From assembly GCF_900095865.1 (NCBI RefSeq), contig NZ_FMIZ01000005.1:62001-126000 (forward strand): a stretch of DNA of 64,000 bases, given 5' to 3'. Below are positions 35,341-44,579 of the stretch, one piece after another (within the stretch, counting starts at the first letter, position 1; the number at the start of each line of letters is the position of its first letter). Made by a program: the position numbers and the translations under genes. The notes under the pieces were generated by a model, which saw only the letters and a list, made by a program, of their open reading frames with translations, ran no database searches and had not been told where the DNA came from. Source of the stretch: Massilioclostridium coli (lineage in GTDB: Bacteria > Bacillota > Clostridia > Oscillospirales > Ruminococcaceae).

Positions 35341-35370
35341 GTTCCTACAAATAGAACAGTTTGTAGGAAC
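35341..35370. terminator. Hairpin after prmA
   Basis: GTTCCTACAAA (35341-35351) pairs perfectly with TTTGTAGGAAC (35360-35370). A T-run is present only on the minus-strand side, so termination of prmA is uncertain, but the stem lies two bases after the stop codon. Confidence 0.6.
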
Positions 35371-35528
35371 AGGATATGTTTATGCGTACGAATGGTGTAA
35401 CACAATAAAAAACGGAAAGTTGTAGAGCGTAGTAGAGAATTTTTACGATGGCTTTATTCAAAGAGAAATTCCAGATACTCCTTTTTTGCTGTTTAACTAA
35501 TTGAAAAGGTGCTTTGTAATGGGCTGGG

Positions 35529-35578
35529 AATTGGCGAGTGGTGGATTGCACCGAGAATCCGCCAAATGATCGCCAATT
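35529..35578 (+). other. Two-segment stem-loop upstream of the ICMT-like gene
   Basis: AATTGGCGA (35529-35537) pairs with TCGCCAATT (35570-35578), enclosing GGTGGATT (35540-35547) pairing with AATCCGCC (35556-35563, one G-T). The gap 35371-35644 otherwise holds no gene. It may be an mRNA leader structure. Confidence 0.5.
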
Positions 35579-35644
35579 GGACAACTAAATGTAATACAGG
35601 AAAAGCCGGCTTTTTATCAAACTATTTTCATACGGAGTTGAAAA

Positions 35645-36166
35645 ATGAATGGTTTTCTTTTATTGGTTCCATTTTTACTGGTAAGATTTATATTACTTAC
35701 CGTTTTAAATAAAACAGCTTTGCGGCGAGCAGCTTATTTTGTGCCAGTACAGGGAAAAGAGAAAATAGCCTATTTGATTTATCAGGTATCCATGGCTGGT
35801 ATCTTACTATATCCACTGTTCCTGACGGTAAAGATAGATTTATCGTGGCAGCTTTTTCTGGGGTTATTTTGTTATGTATTGGGTTTATGCTTATGTGCTG
35901 TTACAATGGTCTGTTTTGCTTTTCCCAGCGATACAGGATTAAACAAAAATGGAATTTACCGTTTCTCCCGGAATCCTATGTATTTAGCTTATTTCATTTG
36001 CTTTATAGGCATGGCTTTTTTAACGCGTTCTCTCGTACTGTTTGGGATAGTTCTATTTTTTCAAATCTTTGCACATTGGATTATCTTATCAGAAGAAAGA
36101 TGGTGCATTGAAACATTTGGGACAGCCTATCAGGAATATATGAAAAAAGTACGGCGATATATTTAA
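35645..36166 (+). CDS. Isoprenylcysteine carboxyl methyltransferase-like membrane protein
   Basis: A 173-residue integral membrane protein with about four or five helices. The C-terminal pattern GIYRFSRNPMYLAYFICFIG ... SEERWCIETFGTAYQEYMKKV is that of the ICMT/phospholipid methyltransferase (PEMT-like) family, where R-x-P-Y and E-E residues help bind SAM. The substrate in bacteria is generally unknown. It stands alone between a structured leader and a terminator 145 bases downstream. Confidence 0.8.
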   Translation: MNGFLLLVPFLLVRFILLTVLNKTALRRAAYFVPVQGKEKIAYLIYQVSMAGILLYPLFLTVKIDLSWQLFLGLFCYVLGLCLCAVTMVCFAFPSDTGLNKNGIYRFSRNPMYLAYFICFIGMAFLTRSLVLFGIVLFFQIFAHWIILSEERWCIETFGTAYQEYMKKVRRYI

Positions 36167-36310
36167 CTTAAATCTTTTATTCGATTGGCTCGTTTTCTAT
36201 AACAGGGATTCTGGATGAAAAACAGCTTGTTTGTGGTAAAAATTCAATCTGGGTTTTTGGTTTGTTTGCAATCAAATCATAATTTTAGCATAAATTTCAG
36301 GTAATCTAAG

Positions 36311-36335
36311 GGCAGGTTCAAAAACCTGCCTTTTA
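36311..36335 (+). terminator. Intrinsic terminator
   Basis: GGCAGGTT (36311-36318) and AACCTGCC (36323-36330) around a 4-base loop, followed by TTTTATCTTG. Probably ends the ICMT-like transcript. Confidence 0.8.
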
Positions 36336-36530
36336 TCTTGTTGTATTTTTAGCACTCTACGAATAACATTTCTAAAAACCAAGCTATTTTTCATGTTTTT
36401 ACTGGTATATAGATGGATTCTTTGGGAACGCTTTGATTGTTAGCATTTGTATAACATGCACGATCACATAAGCAGTTATTATGTAAATTTGAACGAAATT
36501 TAAATCATTCTTCAATTTTTCTCCTTGCCC

Positions 36531-36559
36531 TTGACATTCCGAAAAGAGGGTGCTATATT
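36531..36559 (+). promoter_or_regulatory. Promoter of the hrcA-grpE-dnaK heat-shock operon
   Basis: TTGACA (36531-36536), 17-base spacer, TATATT (36554-36559). It lies immediately upstream of the CIRCE operator, the typical vegetative promoter arrangement of class I heat-shock genes. Confidence 0.8.
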
Positions 36560-36563
36560 ATAT

Positions 36564-36590
36564 TTAGCACTCAGATAGATGGAGTGCTAA
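36564..36590 (+). promoter_or_regulatory. CIRCE operator (HrcA binding site)
   Basis: TTAGCACTC (36564-36572), a 9-base spacer, and GAGTGCTAA (36582-36590): a perfect match to the CIRCE consensus. It lies between the promoter and hrcA, so HrcA represses its own operon. Confidence 0.97.
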
Positions 36591-36623
36591 AAGCGAGATT
36601 TGTCACACCCAGAGGTGAAATCA

Positions 36624-37673
36624 ATGAAAAGTGATGACAGACGGCTGAAAATATTACAAATTGTTGTGGATTCTTATATCCGTACCGGTGAGCCGATTGG
36701 TTCCAAAACAGTGGCTGCGTTAATGAACAATGAGGTTTCCTCCGCCACCATACGGAACGACATGGCAATGCTGGAACGGCTGGGCTTTTTAGAGCAGCCC
36801 CACACATCGGCTGGAAGGATTCCAACTTATCTGGGTTACCGGATTTATATCAATAAATTGATGCGCCCCAGCGGCCTGTCAGAGGAAGAAAAACATCGGA
36901 TTGACACCATGTTGCAGCGGGAAAAAACATCCCCTCACGCAGTGGTGGAAAACGCGTTGGAAGCCCTGGCGGAAGTTACAGGATGCGCGGCGGTCAACAC
37001 CAGCAACCTTCCTAAATTTTCAGTCATCACAAAGGTAGAGGTGGTACCTGCAGGTAGAAAATTATACGCCCTGTTGATGATTACATCTACCGGAGAGATT
37101 AAAAATAAAATATGCCGTTTGGAATTTGATTTAAATCAAGAACAGCTTAGCTTTTTTGAGAACCTAGTAAAACACGAATTATTAGGTAAAAATGTGGAGC
37201 AGCTTACCCCAGTCACAATGCAAAACATGGCAGTTGCCCTTGGCAGTTACATGCTTTCCCTTTCCCCATTGTTATATGCAATCTACGAACTGTCAGATGA
37301 AATTTCCCGTCAGCAAGTAGAAATGAAAGGGGAACGAAACCTGTTGCGTTGCAGGGATTTTGATGCAGGGGAACTAATCCATTTTATCAATACCAAAAAT
37401 GAGATTGGAAAAATCCTTTCCTCGGCTTTTGATGGCATAAATGTTGTATTTGGTAAAGAAACTGATACCTTTACCATTACCAATTCCAGCTTGATCCTTT
37501 CCAAATATGGAAGCGACCATCCTATGGGGTCATTTGGAGTGATTGGGCCAATCCGGTTGGATTATTCCAAGATTATCCCTTATATGGAGTATTTTTCTGA
37601 GAGTGTATCAAGGATCATTGACAATATGATGGAAGAGCAGAAAGGAGCATTGACCGATGGCGAAAAAAAATAA
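36624..37673 (+). CDS. hrcA: Heat-inducible transcription repressor HrcA
   Basis: A 349-residue repressor. The N-terminal winged helix contains ILQIVVDSYIRTGEPIGSKT and SSATIRNDMAMLERLGFLEQ. The GAF-like C-terminal domain ends with the LDYSKIIPYMEYFSESVSRI region. HrcA binds CIRCE and is kept active by GroE/GroEL. The ATG at 36624 follows AGAGGTGA; an upstream TTG at 36600 lacks a ribosome site. It overlaps grpE by 17 bp. Confidence 0.95.
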   Translation: MKSDDRRLKILQIVVDSYIRTGEPIGSKTVAALMNNEVSSATIRNDMAMLERLGFLEQPHTSAGRIPTYLGYRIYINKLMRPSGLSEEEKHRIDTMLQREKTSPHAVVENALEALAEVTGCAAVNTSNLPKFSVITKVEVVPAGRKLYALLMITSTGEIKNKICRLEFDLNQEQLSFFENLVKHELLGKNVEQLTPVTMQNMAVALGSYMLSLSPLLYAIYELSDEISRQQVEMKGERNLLRCRDFDAGELIHFINTKNEIGKILSSAFDGINVVFGKETDTFTITNSSLILSKYGSDHPMGSFGVIGPIRLDYSKIIPYMEYFSESVSRIIDNMMEEQKGALTDGEKK

Positions 37674-38196
37674 CGATGAAAAGGAAAACCTGGATGAAGT
37701 AGTGGAAGAAACTACTCAGCAGGAAGATAGCCAGACAGAACAGGATGCTGCGGACCAGGAAATGGAGCAGCTAAAACAGCAGGTGCAGGAATTAAAAGAC
37801 CAGAATTTACGGCAGTATGCGGAATTTGATAATTTCCGTAAACGTACCCAACGTGAAAAATTAGAAAGTTATAAAAATGCTACTGCAGATTGTGTGTTAC
37901 AATTTATTACTGTGTTGGATAATCTGGAGCGTGCGCTGGATGCAGAAAAAGAGGATAGCAGCATGAAAAAAGGTGTGGAGATGATCGCCACACAGTTTAA
38001 AGAAGTCATGGCAAAAATGGATGTACACGAAATCAATGCGTTGAACCAGCCATTTGACCCTGAACTGCACAATGCGGTAAACCAAGTACAAGATGAAAAT
38101 TATGGAGAAAACACCATTTGTCAAGTATTCCAAAAAGGGTACCAGATGGGGGATAAAGTGATCCGCCACGCAATGGTGGTTGTAGCAAATCCATAA
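37657..38196 (+). CDS. grpE: Nucleotide exchange factor GrpE
   Basis: A 179-residue protein: an acidic, Gln-rich N-terminal stretch, a long helix (EMEQLKQQVQELKDQNLRQY) and the GrpE core with YAEFDNFRKRTQRE, VLDNLERALDAE and the C-terminal QVFQKGYQMGDKVIRHAMV. GrpE releases ADP from DnaK. AAAGGAG precedes the ATG, within the end of hrcA. Confidence 0.97.
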   Translation: MAKKNNDEKENLDEVVEETTQQEDSQTEQDAADQEMEQLKQQVQELKDQNLRQYAEFDNFRKRTQREKLESYKNATADCVLQFITVLDNLERALDAEKEDSSMKKGVEMIATQFKEVMAKMDVHEINALNQPFDPELHNAVNQVQDENYGENTICQVFQKGYQMGDKVIRHAMVVVANP

Positions 38197-38264
38197 TAGT
38201 TCAGATAAAAGCAAACCAATTTATATTACTATAGAAATGAAATTCATTTTAGGAGGAATTTATC

Positions 38265-40124
38265 ATGGGAAAAACCATTGGAATCGACTTAGGTACTACA
38301 AACTCTTGTGTTGCTGTTATGGAAGGCGGCGAAGCTGTTGTTATCGCCAACGCGGAAGGCGCTAGAACAACACCTTCTGTGGTTGCGTTTTCCAAAACAG
38401 GGGAAAGAATGGTAGGGCAGGTAGCAAAACGCCAAGCAATTACCAACCCAGAAAGAACGATCATTTCCATCAAACGTCATATGGGTAGTGATTATAAAGT
38501 AAACATTGACGGCAAAAATTACACTCCACAGGAAATTTCCGCAATGACATTACAAAAATTAAAAGCAGATGCGGAAGCTTACCTGGGCGAACCAGTAACC
38601 GAGGCGGTTATTACTGTACCTGCATATTTCTCTGACTCCCAACGTCAGGCAACCAAAGACGCTGGTAAAATCGCTGGCTTGGATGTAAAACGTATCATCA
38701 ACGAACCAACAGCAGCTGCTCTGGCTTATGGTGCGGATAAAGAAGACGACCAGAAAATTATGGTATACGACTTAGGCGGCGGTACTTTCGATGTATCCAT
38801 CATCGAAATGGGCGATGGCGTACAGGAAGTTTTAGCAACTGCTGGTAACAACCGCTTGGGCGGTGATGACTTTGATGAAAGAATCATCAAATGGATTATT
38901 GAAGAATTTAAAAAAGCGGAAGGAATTGACCTTTCCGGCGATAAAATGGCAATGCAGCGTTTGAAAGAAGCTGCTGAAAAAGCAAAAATTGAACTGTCCA
39001 GCATGAGCCAGGTTCAAATCAACCAGCCATTTATCACTGCTGACGCAAACGGCCCAAAACACCTGGATATGACATTGTCTAGAGCAAAATTTAATGAATT
39101 GACTGCTGACCTGGTAGAAGCTACTATGGGTCCAGTACGCCAGGCGTTGTCCGATGCTGGTTTGACTGCAAATGACCTGGATAAAATCCTGATGGTTGGT
39201 GGTTCTACCCGTATTCCAGCCGTTGTGGAAGCAGTTCAGAAACAGTTGAACAAAGAGCCATTCAAAGGTATTAACCCAGATGAATGTGTGGCAATTGGTG
39301 CTGCTATCCAGGGCGGTGTTTTGTCTGGTGATGTAAAAGGTTTGGTATTGCTCGATGTTACCCCATTGACCTTAGGTTTGGAAACCCAAGGCGGCATTAT
39401 GGCTAGAATGATTGAAAGAAACACCACAATTCCAACGAAGAAAACCCAAATCTTCACCACAGCTGCGGATGGCCAGACTTCCGTTGACGTTAGCATTTAC
39501 CAAGGAGAACGTGATTTCTGCCGTGACAACAAACAATTAGGTATGTTCCGTTTGGACGGTATCCCAGCAGCTCCAAGAGGGGTTCCACAAATTGAAGTTA
39601 CTTTTGATATTGATGCCAACGGCATCGTTCATGTATCCGCGAAAGATCTGGGTACAGGGAAAGCGCAGAACATCACCATTACTTCTTCTACTAATATGAG
39701 CAGTGAAGAAATTGACAAAGCGGTAAAAGAAGCGGAAAAATTTGCGGCTGAAGACAAAAAACGCAAAGAAGAAATTGAAATCCGCAACCAAGCTGACCAA
39801 TTGGTATATCAGAGTGAAAAAACATTGAATGAAATGGGAGATAAAGTTTCTGCAGATGAAAAATCTTCTATCCAAGCAAAAGTAGATGCTTTGAAAGAAG
39901 CTTTAAAAGGCGACAATATCGACGATATTAAAGCAAAACAGGAAGAATTACAAAAACTGGTATATGATATGTCCGCTAAGATGTATCAGCAGGCACAGGC
40001 ACAACAACAAGCAGCTGACCCAAATGCGGCAGCAGGAGCAGCAAACAACAATACAAATTCCGCTCCTCAAGATGATGTTGTAGATGTAGATTACACAGAA
40101 GTAGACGACAATAACAATAAATAA
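38265..40124 (+). CDS. dnaK: Chaperone DnaK (Hsp70)
   Basis: A 619-residue Hsp70. Signatures: [13 protein letters not shown] (start), [13 protein letters not shown] and [14 protein letters not shown] in the ATPase domain; the substrate domain follows [16 protein letters not shown], and a helical lid ends in the acidic tail [11 protein letters not shown], shared by many DnaK proteins. AGGAGG is seven bases before the ATG. It is the third gene of the CIRCE-controlled operon. Confidence 0.98.
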   Translation: MGKTIGIDLGTTNSCVAVMEGGEAVVIANAEGARTTPSVVAFSKTGERMVGQVAKRQAITNPERTIISIKRHMGSDYKVNIDGKNYTPQEISAMTLQKLKADAEAYLGEPVTEAVITVPAYFSDSQRQATKDAGKIAGLDVKRIINEPTAAALAYGADKEDDQKIMVYDLGGGTFDVSIIEMGDGVQEVLATAGNNRLGGDDFDERIIKWIIEEFKKAEGIDLSGDKMAMQRLKEAAEKAKIELSSMSQVQINQPFITADANGPKHLDMTLSRAKFNELTADLVEATMGPVRQALSDAGLTANDLDKILMVGGSTRIPAVVEAVQKQLNKEPFKGINPDECVAIGAAIQGGVLSGDVKGLVLLDVTPLTLGLETQGGIMARMIERNTTIPTKKTQIFTTAADGQTSVDVSIYQGERDFCRDNKQLGMFRLDGIPAAPRGVPQIEVTFDIDANGIVHVSAKDLGTGKAQNITITSSTNMSSEEIDKAVKEAEKFAAEDKKRKEEIEIRNQADQLVYQSEKTLNEMGDKVSADEKSSIQAKVDALKEALKGDNIDDIKAKQEELQKLVYDMSAKMYQQAQAQQQAADPNAAAGAANNNTNSAPQDDVVDVDYTEVDDNNNK

Positions 40125-40130
40125 AAAATT

Positions 40131-40182
40131 GCAGATGCCGGATTGCGCCGAATATCATTCGGTGCAATCGGTATGCTTTTTT
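40131..40182 (+). terminator. Terminator-like stem-loop between dnaK and dnaJ
   Basis: GATTGCGCCGAAT (40141-40153) pairs with ATTCGGTGCAATC (40157-40169, one G-T), followed at a short distance by CTTTTTTC. It could reduce read-through from dnaK to dnaJ, giving less DnaJ than DnaK. Confidence 0.7.
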
Positions 40183-40212
40183 CAGCAACATTAGGGAAAG
40201 GTGGCTCTCGGT

Positions 40213-41346
40213 TTGGCAGAAAAACGAGATTATTACGAGGTTCTTGGCATCCAAAAAGGAGCATCCGAGGACGAAATTAAAAAAGCCTACCGCAAACAGG
40301 CAAAAAAATATCATCCTGACTTGCATCCAGGGGATAAAGAGGCAGAGGAAAAATTCAAAGAAGTCAATGAGGCTTATGAAGTACTGTCCAACAGCCAAAA
40401 ACGTGCGAAATATGACCAGTATGGCCATGCCGGTGTTGACCCGAACTTTGGCGCTGGCGGTGGAGCTGGAGCAGGCGACTTTGGCTTTGATATTGGCGAT
40501 ATTTTTGAAGGGTTTTTTGGCGGATTTGGCGGAGGAAGGCGGTCCAACCCAAATGCCCCCAGACAGGGAGAAGACGCTTTTGCCAGCGTGACCATTTCTT
40601 TTATGGAAGCATGTAAAGGGGTGGAGAAAGAAATCAGCGTCTCCCGTCAGGAGCAATGCGACCATTGTCACGGTACTGGATGTGCTCCAGGTTCTTCCCC
40701 ACAAACTTGTCCGGACTGCGGCGGCGCTGGCCAGGTAAAAGTTCAGCAGCGCACACCGTTTGGTGTTATGTCTTCTACCCGTACCTGTAGCCGATGCGGT
40801 GGGAAAGGTAAAATTATTAGCAACCCTTGTCCATCCTGCCGTGGAACTGGTCGGAAGAATGTAAGCAAAAAGATCAAAATTAATATTCCAGCCGGAATTG
40901 ATGATGGTCAGACGTTGATGCTTCGTGGTTCTGGCAGCGCTGGTGCGAATGGTGGGCCAAGCGGCGATTTAAACGTAGCGGTAACCGTGCGCCCGGACCC
41001 ATTATTTAAACGCAGAGGGTTTGATATTCTGTGTGAAATCCCTGTTACCTATACTCAGGCAGTAATGGGGGATGAGATTACCGTACCTACGATTGATGGA
41101 CAGGTGCGCTATAAGATTGGGGAAGGTACACAGCCAGGTACAACTTTCCGTTTGCGAGGAAAAGGTGTTACCAAGCTGCGTGGTAGCGGACGTGGAGACC
41201 AGTTGGTCACTGTGAATATTGAGGTGCCACGAAATCTGAGCAAATCACAGAAGGATGCCCTGCGCAGCTTTGAATCCCAATTATCCGAAAAGAACTACGC
41301 AAAACGCAGTGGATTCTTTGATAAATTGAAAAAGATGTTTGAATAA
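40213..41346 (+). CDS. dnaJ: Co-chaperone DnaJ (Hsp40)
   Basis: A 377-residue type I Hsp40. The J domain has the HPD motif ([10 protein letters not shown]), a Gly/Phe-rich linker (about 75-115), four zinc-binding repeats ([32 protein letters not shown]) and the C-terminal substrate domains. The TTG at 40213 ([12 protein letters not shown]) is preferred because AAAGGTGG is eight bases upstream; a GTG at 40201 overlaps that ribosome site. Confidence 0.97.
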   Translation: MAEKRDYYEVLGIQKGASEDEIKKAYRKQAKKYHPDLHPGDKEAEEKFKEVNEAYEVLSNSQKRAKYDQYGHAGVDPNFGAGGGAGAGDFGFDIGDIFEGFFGGFGGGRRSNPNAPRQGEDAFASVTISFMEACKGVEKEISVSRQEQCDHCHGTGCAPGSSPQTCPDCGGAGQVKVQQRTPFGVMSSTRTCSRCGGKGKIISNPCPSCRGTGRKNVSKKIKINIPAGIDDGQTLMLRGSGSAGANGGPSGDLNVAVTVRPDPLFKRRGFDILCEIPVTYTQAVMGDEITVPTIDGQVRYKIGEGTQPGTTFRLRGKGVTKLRGSGRGDQLVTVNIEVPRNLSKSQKDALRSFESQLSEKNYAKRSGFFDKLKKMFE

Positions 41347-41351
41347 TAATC

Positions 41352-41386
41352 ACAGGCAGTTTGATTAAACTGCCTGTAATTTTTTG
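41352..41386 (+). terminator. Intrinsic terminator of the heat-shock cluster
   Basis: ACAGGCAGTTT (41352-41362) pairs perfectly with AAACTGCCTGT (41367-41377), followed by AATTTTTTG. Confidence 0.9.
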
Positions 41387-41757
41387 TGCCGTTTTCACAT
41401 GATGATATTTTTCGGTTCTATTGGAGATTAGCAAAAATGTTTGTGTAGATTTTCAAAAAGGAAATGGGGTTTTACTACACAACATATAATGCATGGTATT
41501 ATTTCTGTTTATAATCATTTGGTTGCAGTATGATAATAACAAGATAAAATTTACTGTACTTTAAAAGGCAAAATAATTATTCATCCATTCTAAAAGATGT
41601 GTAGTGTCTGTTCCTTTTTTCTTGGATTGGAATAGCGAACGATCCATATTTCTGTGGCTTTATGAAAACAGAAATCTTTTTGCTTTATTGGTGTTCTTTC
41701 TATATGAGAACGAACCCATAAAATAGGCTAAGCGGATTTTTTTATAAAACATATATT
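41387..41757. other. AT-rich gap without visible genes
   Basis: Between the dnaJ terminator and the stop of the minus-strand ATPase gene I see no reading frame, clear promoter or strong hairpin. Confidence 0.6.
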
Positions 41758-42825
41758 TTAAAGTAAGCGTGCTAGCCGATTCATTAATCCAGCTGTGATT
41801 AGGTCAATTTGATTAAAGTCGGTTGCATGGGTATAGATATTTTCCAGTTGGTTGTGGCATTCCCTTTGAGCATCTAACAGGGAAACCCCTTGCTTGAGCA
41901 ATTCATTGGCAGCTTTTTTTCGGAAGCAGATGGTTTGACGGTGTTTTTTCAATTCTTCTGTATTGGTAAAACGTGCTGAAGTAATGACCCTGCAAGGAGT
42001 GAAAAATTCCTCATGATATCGGTTTGCGGTAAAAAACCCCACTCCTAACTGTGGGAAAAATAAATGTTCTATCTGGTCGGGGAAAAGAGGATTTAAACAG
42101 GTATAACATTCATGACCATTTTCCAGGGCGTATTCCCGAACCTCTTTCAAAAATTTTTCAGACGCTACCCCATATTCGTCCCGAAGCAGATAAATCCTCT
42201 CACAAAGCTGTTTGGGTGTATCTCCATATGTAAGGTAGCCTTCTGGAGTCAATGCGGAAAGAAATCGCAGATGTTCTATGTGGGAAGTATTCTGACGTGG
42301 AAATTCTTTGGGACAAATCCGCTTTACCAGACGTTCTATTTTTATGCTATCTGTCTGCTCTGCTACTAGGGCGCGATTATCCGCCAAAAGGGAACAAGCT
42401 GCCTGCAAGAAGTTGTAACAGCGGATGGATAAGAGCTGATTTCGGTTGACCAGTTGTACAATATCATTGCGGTATGGCTTGATTTTTCCATAACTGGTAC
42501 AAGGATACAGGCTGATTTCTGTTTCAACTGCTATTGGATAAATAGAAGAAAGGACATGGGGTGCGGTGGCATCTAAAATAGCGGTTTTTGTTTTTTGGTA
42601 GATTACGCCATCCAATGAATCTGGATTTCCCGCACAATGGATTCGTTCTACAATGTGACGATGGTCTGTAAAAGTAGAACAAATCCGGTTTAAAATAGTG
42701 GATTTTCCGCTACCAGGAGTACCTTTTAGTAAAAAACTAGTTGCTGGGGGACGAACAGCCGGCTCAAATAAAGAAAGGAATCCAGCGGGGGTGGAACTTC
42801 CTAGGAAAAAATCAACAGTAGCCAT
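41758..42825 (-). CDS. P-loop ATPase of the PRK06851 type
   Basis: A 355-residue soluble ATPase. Walker A is LLKGTPGSGKSTILNRI near residue 38; a following segment HCAGNPDSLDGVIYQKTKTA and ILDATAPHV matches a clostridial/bacillar family of unknown function (PRK06851). The ATG whose complement is at 42823-42825 follows GGAGG. It is the only minus-strand gene in this stretch and has no operon partners. The substrate or target is unknown. Confidence 0.65.
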   Translation of the reverse strand: MATVDFFLGSSTPAGFLSLFEPAVRPPATSFLLKGTPGSGKSTILNRICSTFTDHRHIVERIHCAGNPDSLDGVIYQKTKTAILDATAPHVLSSIYPIAVETEISLYPCTSYGKIKPYRNDIVQLVNRNQLLSIRCYNFLQAACSLLADNRALVAEQTDSIKIERLVKRICPKEFPRQNTSHIEHLRFLSALTPEGYLTYGDTPKQLCERIYLLRDEYGVASEKFLKEVREYALENGHECYTCLNPLFPDQIEHLFFPQLGVGFFTANRYHEEFFTPCRVITSARFTNTEELKKHRQTICFRKKAANELLKQGVSLLDAQRECHNQLENIYTHATDFNQIDLITAGLMNRLARLL

Positions 42826-43055
42826 AGTATAACCTCCATTTGGAAAAATCAAAATTGCCTGTAAAATTTGTAGGAATGGGAGAGTTTAAAGGGAAAAAGT
42901 CGTTTTTTATTTTTCTGCCAGGGGGGAGCAGATACAAAAGGAAAAGCTTTTTCCGCTTAAACGAACTTTTACAATAACTTATGATAGAATTTCAGGCATT
43001 TTTTTATTGTTACCCTATTCTATGGGAAACAAAGAAAAAAGGTGAAGCGAAGCAA

Positions 43056-43084
43056 TTGACCTTTTTTACAAGATGTATTATAAT
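43056..43084 (+). promoter_or_regulatory. Promoter of pduL
   Basis: TTGACC (43056-43061), 17-base spacer, TATAAT (43079-43084), about 60 bases before the pduL ATG. Confidence 0.75.
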
Positions 43085-43143
43085 AAAATGGATATGTGCA
43101 GATAGTTGCACAGGATTTATAATTTGATAAAGAGGGAACAACT

Positions 43144-43722
43144 ATGGCTAAAAATTTTATTGTAGAAACTTCCGCGCGTCATATCCATGTATCAAAAGAA
43201 GATCTGGCTGTTTTATTTGGGCCAGACGCAACCTTAACCAATAAAAAAGATCTTTCCCAACCAGGTCAATTCGCTTGTGAAGAGAAAGTAGAAGTGATTG
43301 GACCAAAGGGAAAATTGAGAATGTCCATTTTAGGACCAGAACGTGCGGAAACTCAAATCGAAGTTTCTGCTACTGATGCAAGAACTTTGGGTGTAAACCC
43401 TCCAGTAAGGGAATCTGGTGATATTGAAGGAACTCCAGGCTGCAAAGTAGTAGGTCCAGCTGGTGAGATCGAACTGACAAAAGGCATTATTATTGCAAAA
43501 CGTCATATCCATATGACTCCTGCTGATGCTGCTGAATTTGGCGTACAGGACAAACAGATTGTTTGGGTAAAAGTAAATACCCCTGAAAGAAAAGTAGTGT
43601 TTGGCGATACTGTAGTGCGTGTATCTGATAAATTTGCTTTGGCAATGCACATTGATACAGACGAAGCGAATGCTGCACGTTGTGCTGGCGAAGTATTCGG
43701 GGAAATTGTAACAATCGATTAA
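43144..43722 (+). CDS. pduL: PduL-type phosphate acyltransferase
   Basis: A 192-residue protein with the duplicated PduL beta-barrel: VETSARHIHVSKEDLAVLFG in the first half and IIAKRHIHMTPADAAEFG in the second; the histidines of both HIH motifs are zinc ligands. It converts acyl-CoA and phosphate to acyl phosphate (acetyl or propanoyl). No microcompartment shell genes are nearby, so it may serve as the general phosphotransacetylase for acetate formation. Single-gene transcription unit with its own promoter and terminator. Confidence 0.9.
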   Translation: MAKNFIVETSARHIHVSKEDLAVLFGPDATLTNKKDLSQPGQFACEEKVEVIGPKGKLRMSILGPERAETQIEVSATDARTLGVNPPVRESGDIEGTPGCKVVGPAGEIELTKGIIIAKRHIHMTPADAAEFGVQDKQIVWVKVNTPERKVVFGDTVVRVSDKFALAMHIDTDEANAARCAGEVFGEIVTID

Positions 43723-43749
43723 TCTGTTGTGATCATTGCTTTTGAAGCC

Positions 43750-43783
43750 AAAATTGCGCATCCAAAGTGGTGCGCAATTTTTG
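43750..43783 (+). terminator. Intrinsic terminator of pduL
   Basis: AAAATTGCGCA (43750-43760) pairs with TGCGCAATTTT (43771-43781), continuing into T residues. Confidence 0.85.
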
Positions 43784-43881
43784 TTATCTCCTGGAAAAAT
43801 TTTAATTGGGCCCATAAGCTAATTCATCTCTTTTTTTACAGAAAGCAACAGGGAGTTTTCAGATCATTCACATTCTAGTTA

Positions 43882-43910
43882 TTTACACTTTGTATATAAA
43901 ATGGTATAAT
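43882..43910 (+). promoter_or_regulatory. Promoter upstream of the 43998 gene
   Basis: TTTACA (43882-43887), 17-base spacer, TATAAT (43905-43910). The transcript would begin near 43917. Confidence 0.75.
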
Positions 43911-43929
43911 TTTAATAATGTAAAACAAG

Positions 43930-43983
43930 GGGCTTAAAAAAGCGGGCTTTCGCTTTTAGATGGGTACTACCGGCATGAGCCGG
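43930..43983 (+). other. Structured leader with two hairpins
   Basis: AAAAGCG/CGCTTTT and CCGGC-ATGA-GCCGG lie in tandem between the promoter and the ribosome site (GGAAAGGAG) of the small gene at 43998. The second hairpin ends just before the ribosome site, so it could influence translation. It matches no riboswitch consensus that I can recall with confidence. Confidence 0.45.
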
Positions 43984-43997
43984 GGAAAGGAGACTTT

Positions 43998-44291
43998 ATG
44001 GAAAAACAAAAATTTTTTACCTATAAAGGGCGTCCTCTGGTAAGGAACGGAAACACCCTTTATTACGGAAATATGTGGGAAGATTTTGTCGTCATGTTGA
44101 TGATTAAAGATACCACAAAACAAAATGATTTAGAGCTAGCAAACCATGTTTTAGTCCAGTTAATGGCAACTGATCCCAATATTAATCCGAAGGATTGTAT
44201 CACCAAAAAAAGTGAAAAAGTTGGGCTATACAATGCGTTAGATATTGCGGATATTTGGTTGAATAGGGCGTTAAATCCAAAAAAATCGTAA
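43998..44291 (+). CDS. Small conserved-looking protein of unknown function
   Basis: A 97-residue soluble protein (MEKQKFFTYKGRPLVRNGNT ... WEDFVVMLMIKDTTKQNDLE, and LVQLMATDPNINPKD). I do not recognise a family with certainty. The compact domain, strong promoter, structured leader and ribosome site AAAGGAG all support a real gene. It stands alone. Confidence 0.6.
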   Translation: MEKQKFFTYKGRPLVRNGNTLYYGNMWEDFVVMLMIKDTTKQNDLELANHVLVQLMATDPNINPKDCITKKSEKVGLYNALDIADIWLNRALNPKKS

Positions 44292-44493
44292 TCTTAAAAC
44301 ACAACACATATTGGATGTGTTGTGTTTTTGTTTGCAAAAGATTTATGCTAATATGTTCATTTGTGAATAAGTTAGTCATACAATTTAACAACAAGGTTTT
44401 ATTGTATTTTATACTGTTTTCGTGTATAATGAATTTGGTCTGCTTTGGAATATTACAATCACACAGGGACGGTTCATCTAAATAGAGAGCTAG

Positions 44494-44579
44494 TTGCTGC
44501 AATCGGATTATAACGATTCTAAAACGGATACATTTGCGCGATATCTGCATATAGCAGAATTGCAGCAGGAGGAATTATC
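44494..44579 (+). promoter_or_regulatory. Leader of the ECF transporter gene with long-range pairing at the ribosome site
   Basis: TGCTGCAAT (44495-44503) is complementary to ATTGCAGCA (44559-44567), whose last base starts the AGGAGGAA ribosome site (44567-44574). Inside lie alternative hairpins, AATCG/CGATT and TCTGC-ATATA-GCAGA. Mutually exclusive pairings close to the ribosome site suggest a regulatory leader. No T-box or THF riboswitch consensus is visible. Confidence 0.4.

Noticed and set aside
35509-35712. 67-codon plus-strand frame in the prmA/ICMT gap
   Set aside because: Runs through the stem-loop and into the ICMT-like gene in another frame, without protein-like features.
43144-43722. 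Bacterial microcompartment locus marked by pduL
   Set aside because: No shell proteins, aldehyde dehydrogenase or encapsulation partners nearby.
44440-44579. T-box leader upstream of the ECF transporter gene
   Set aside because: The conserved antiterminator sequence (GGTGG-ACC-CG type) is not present.
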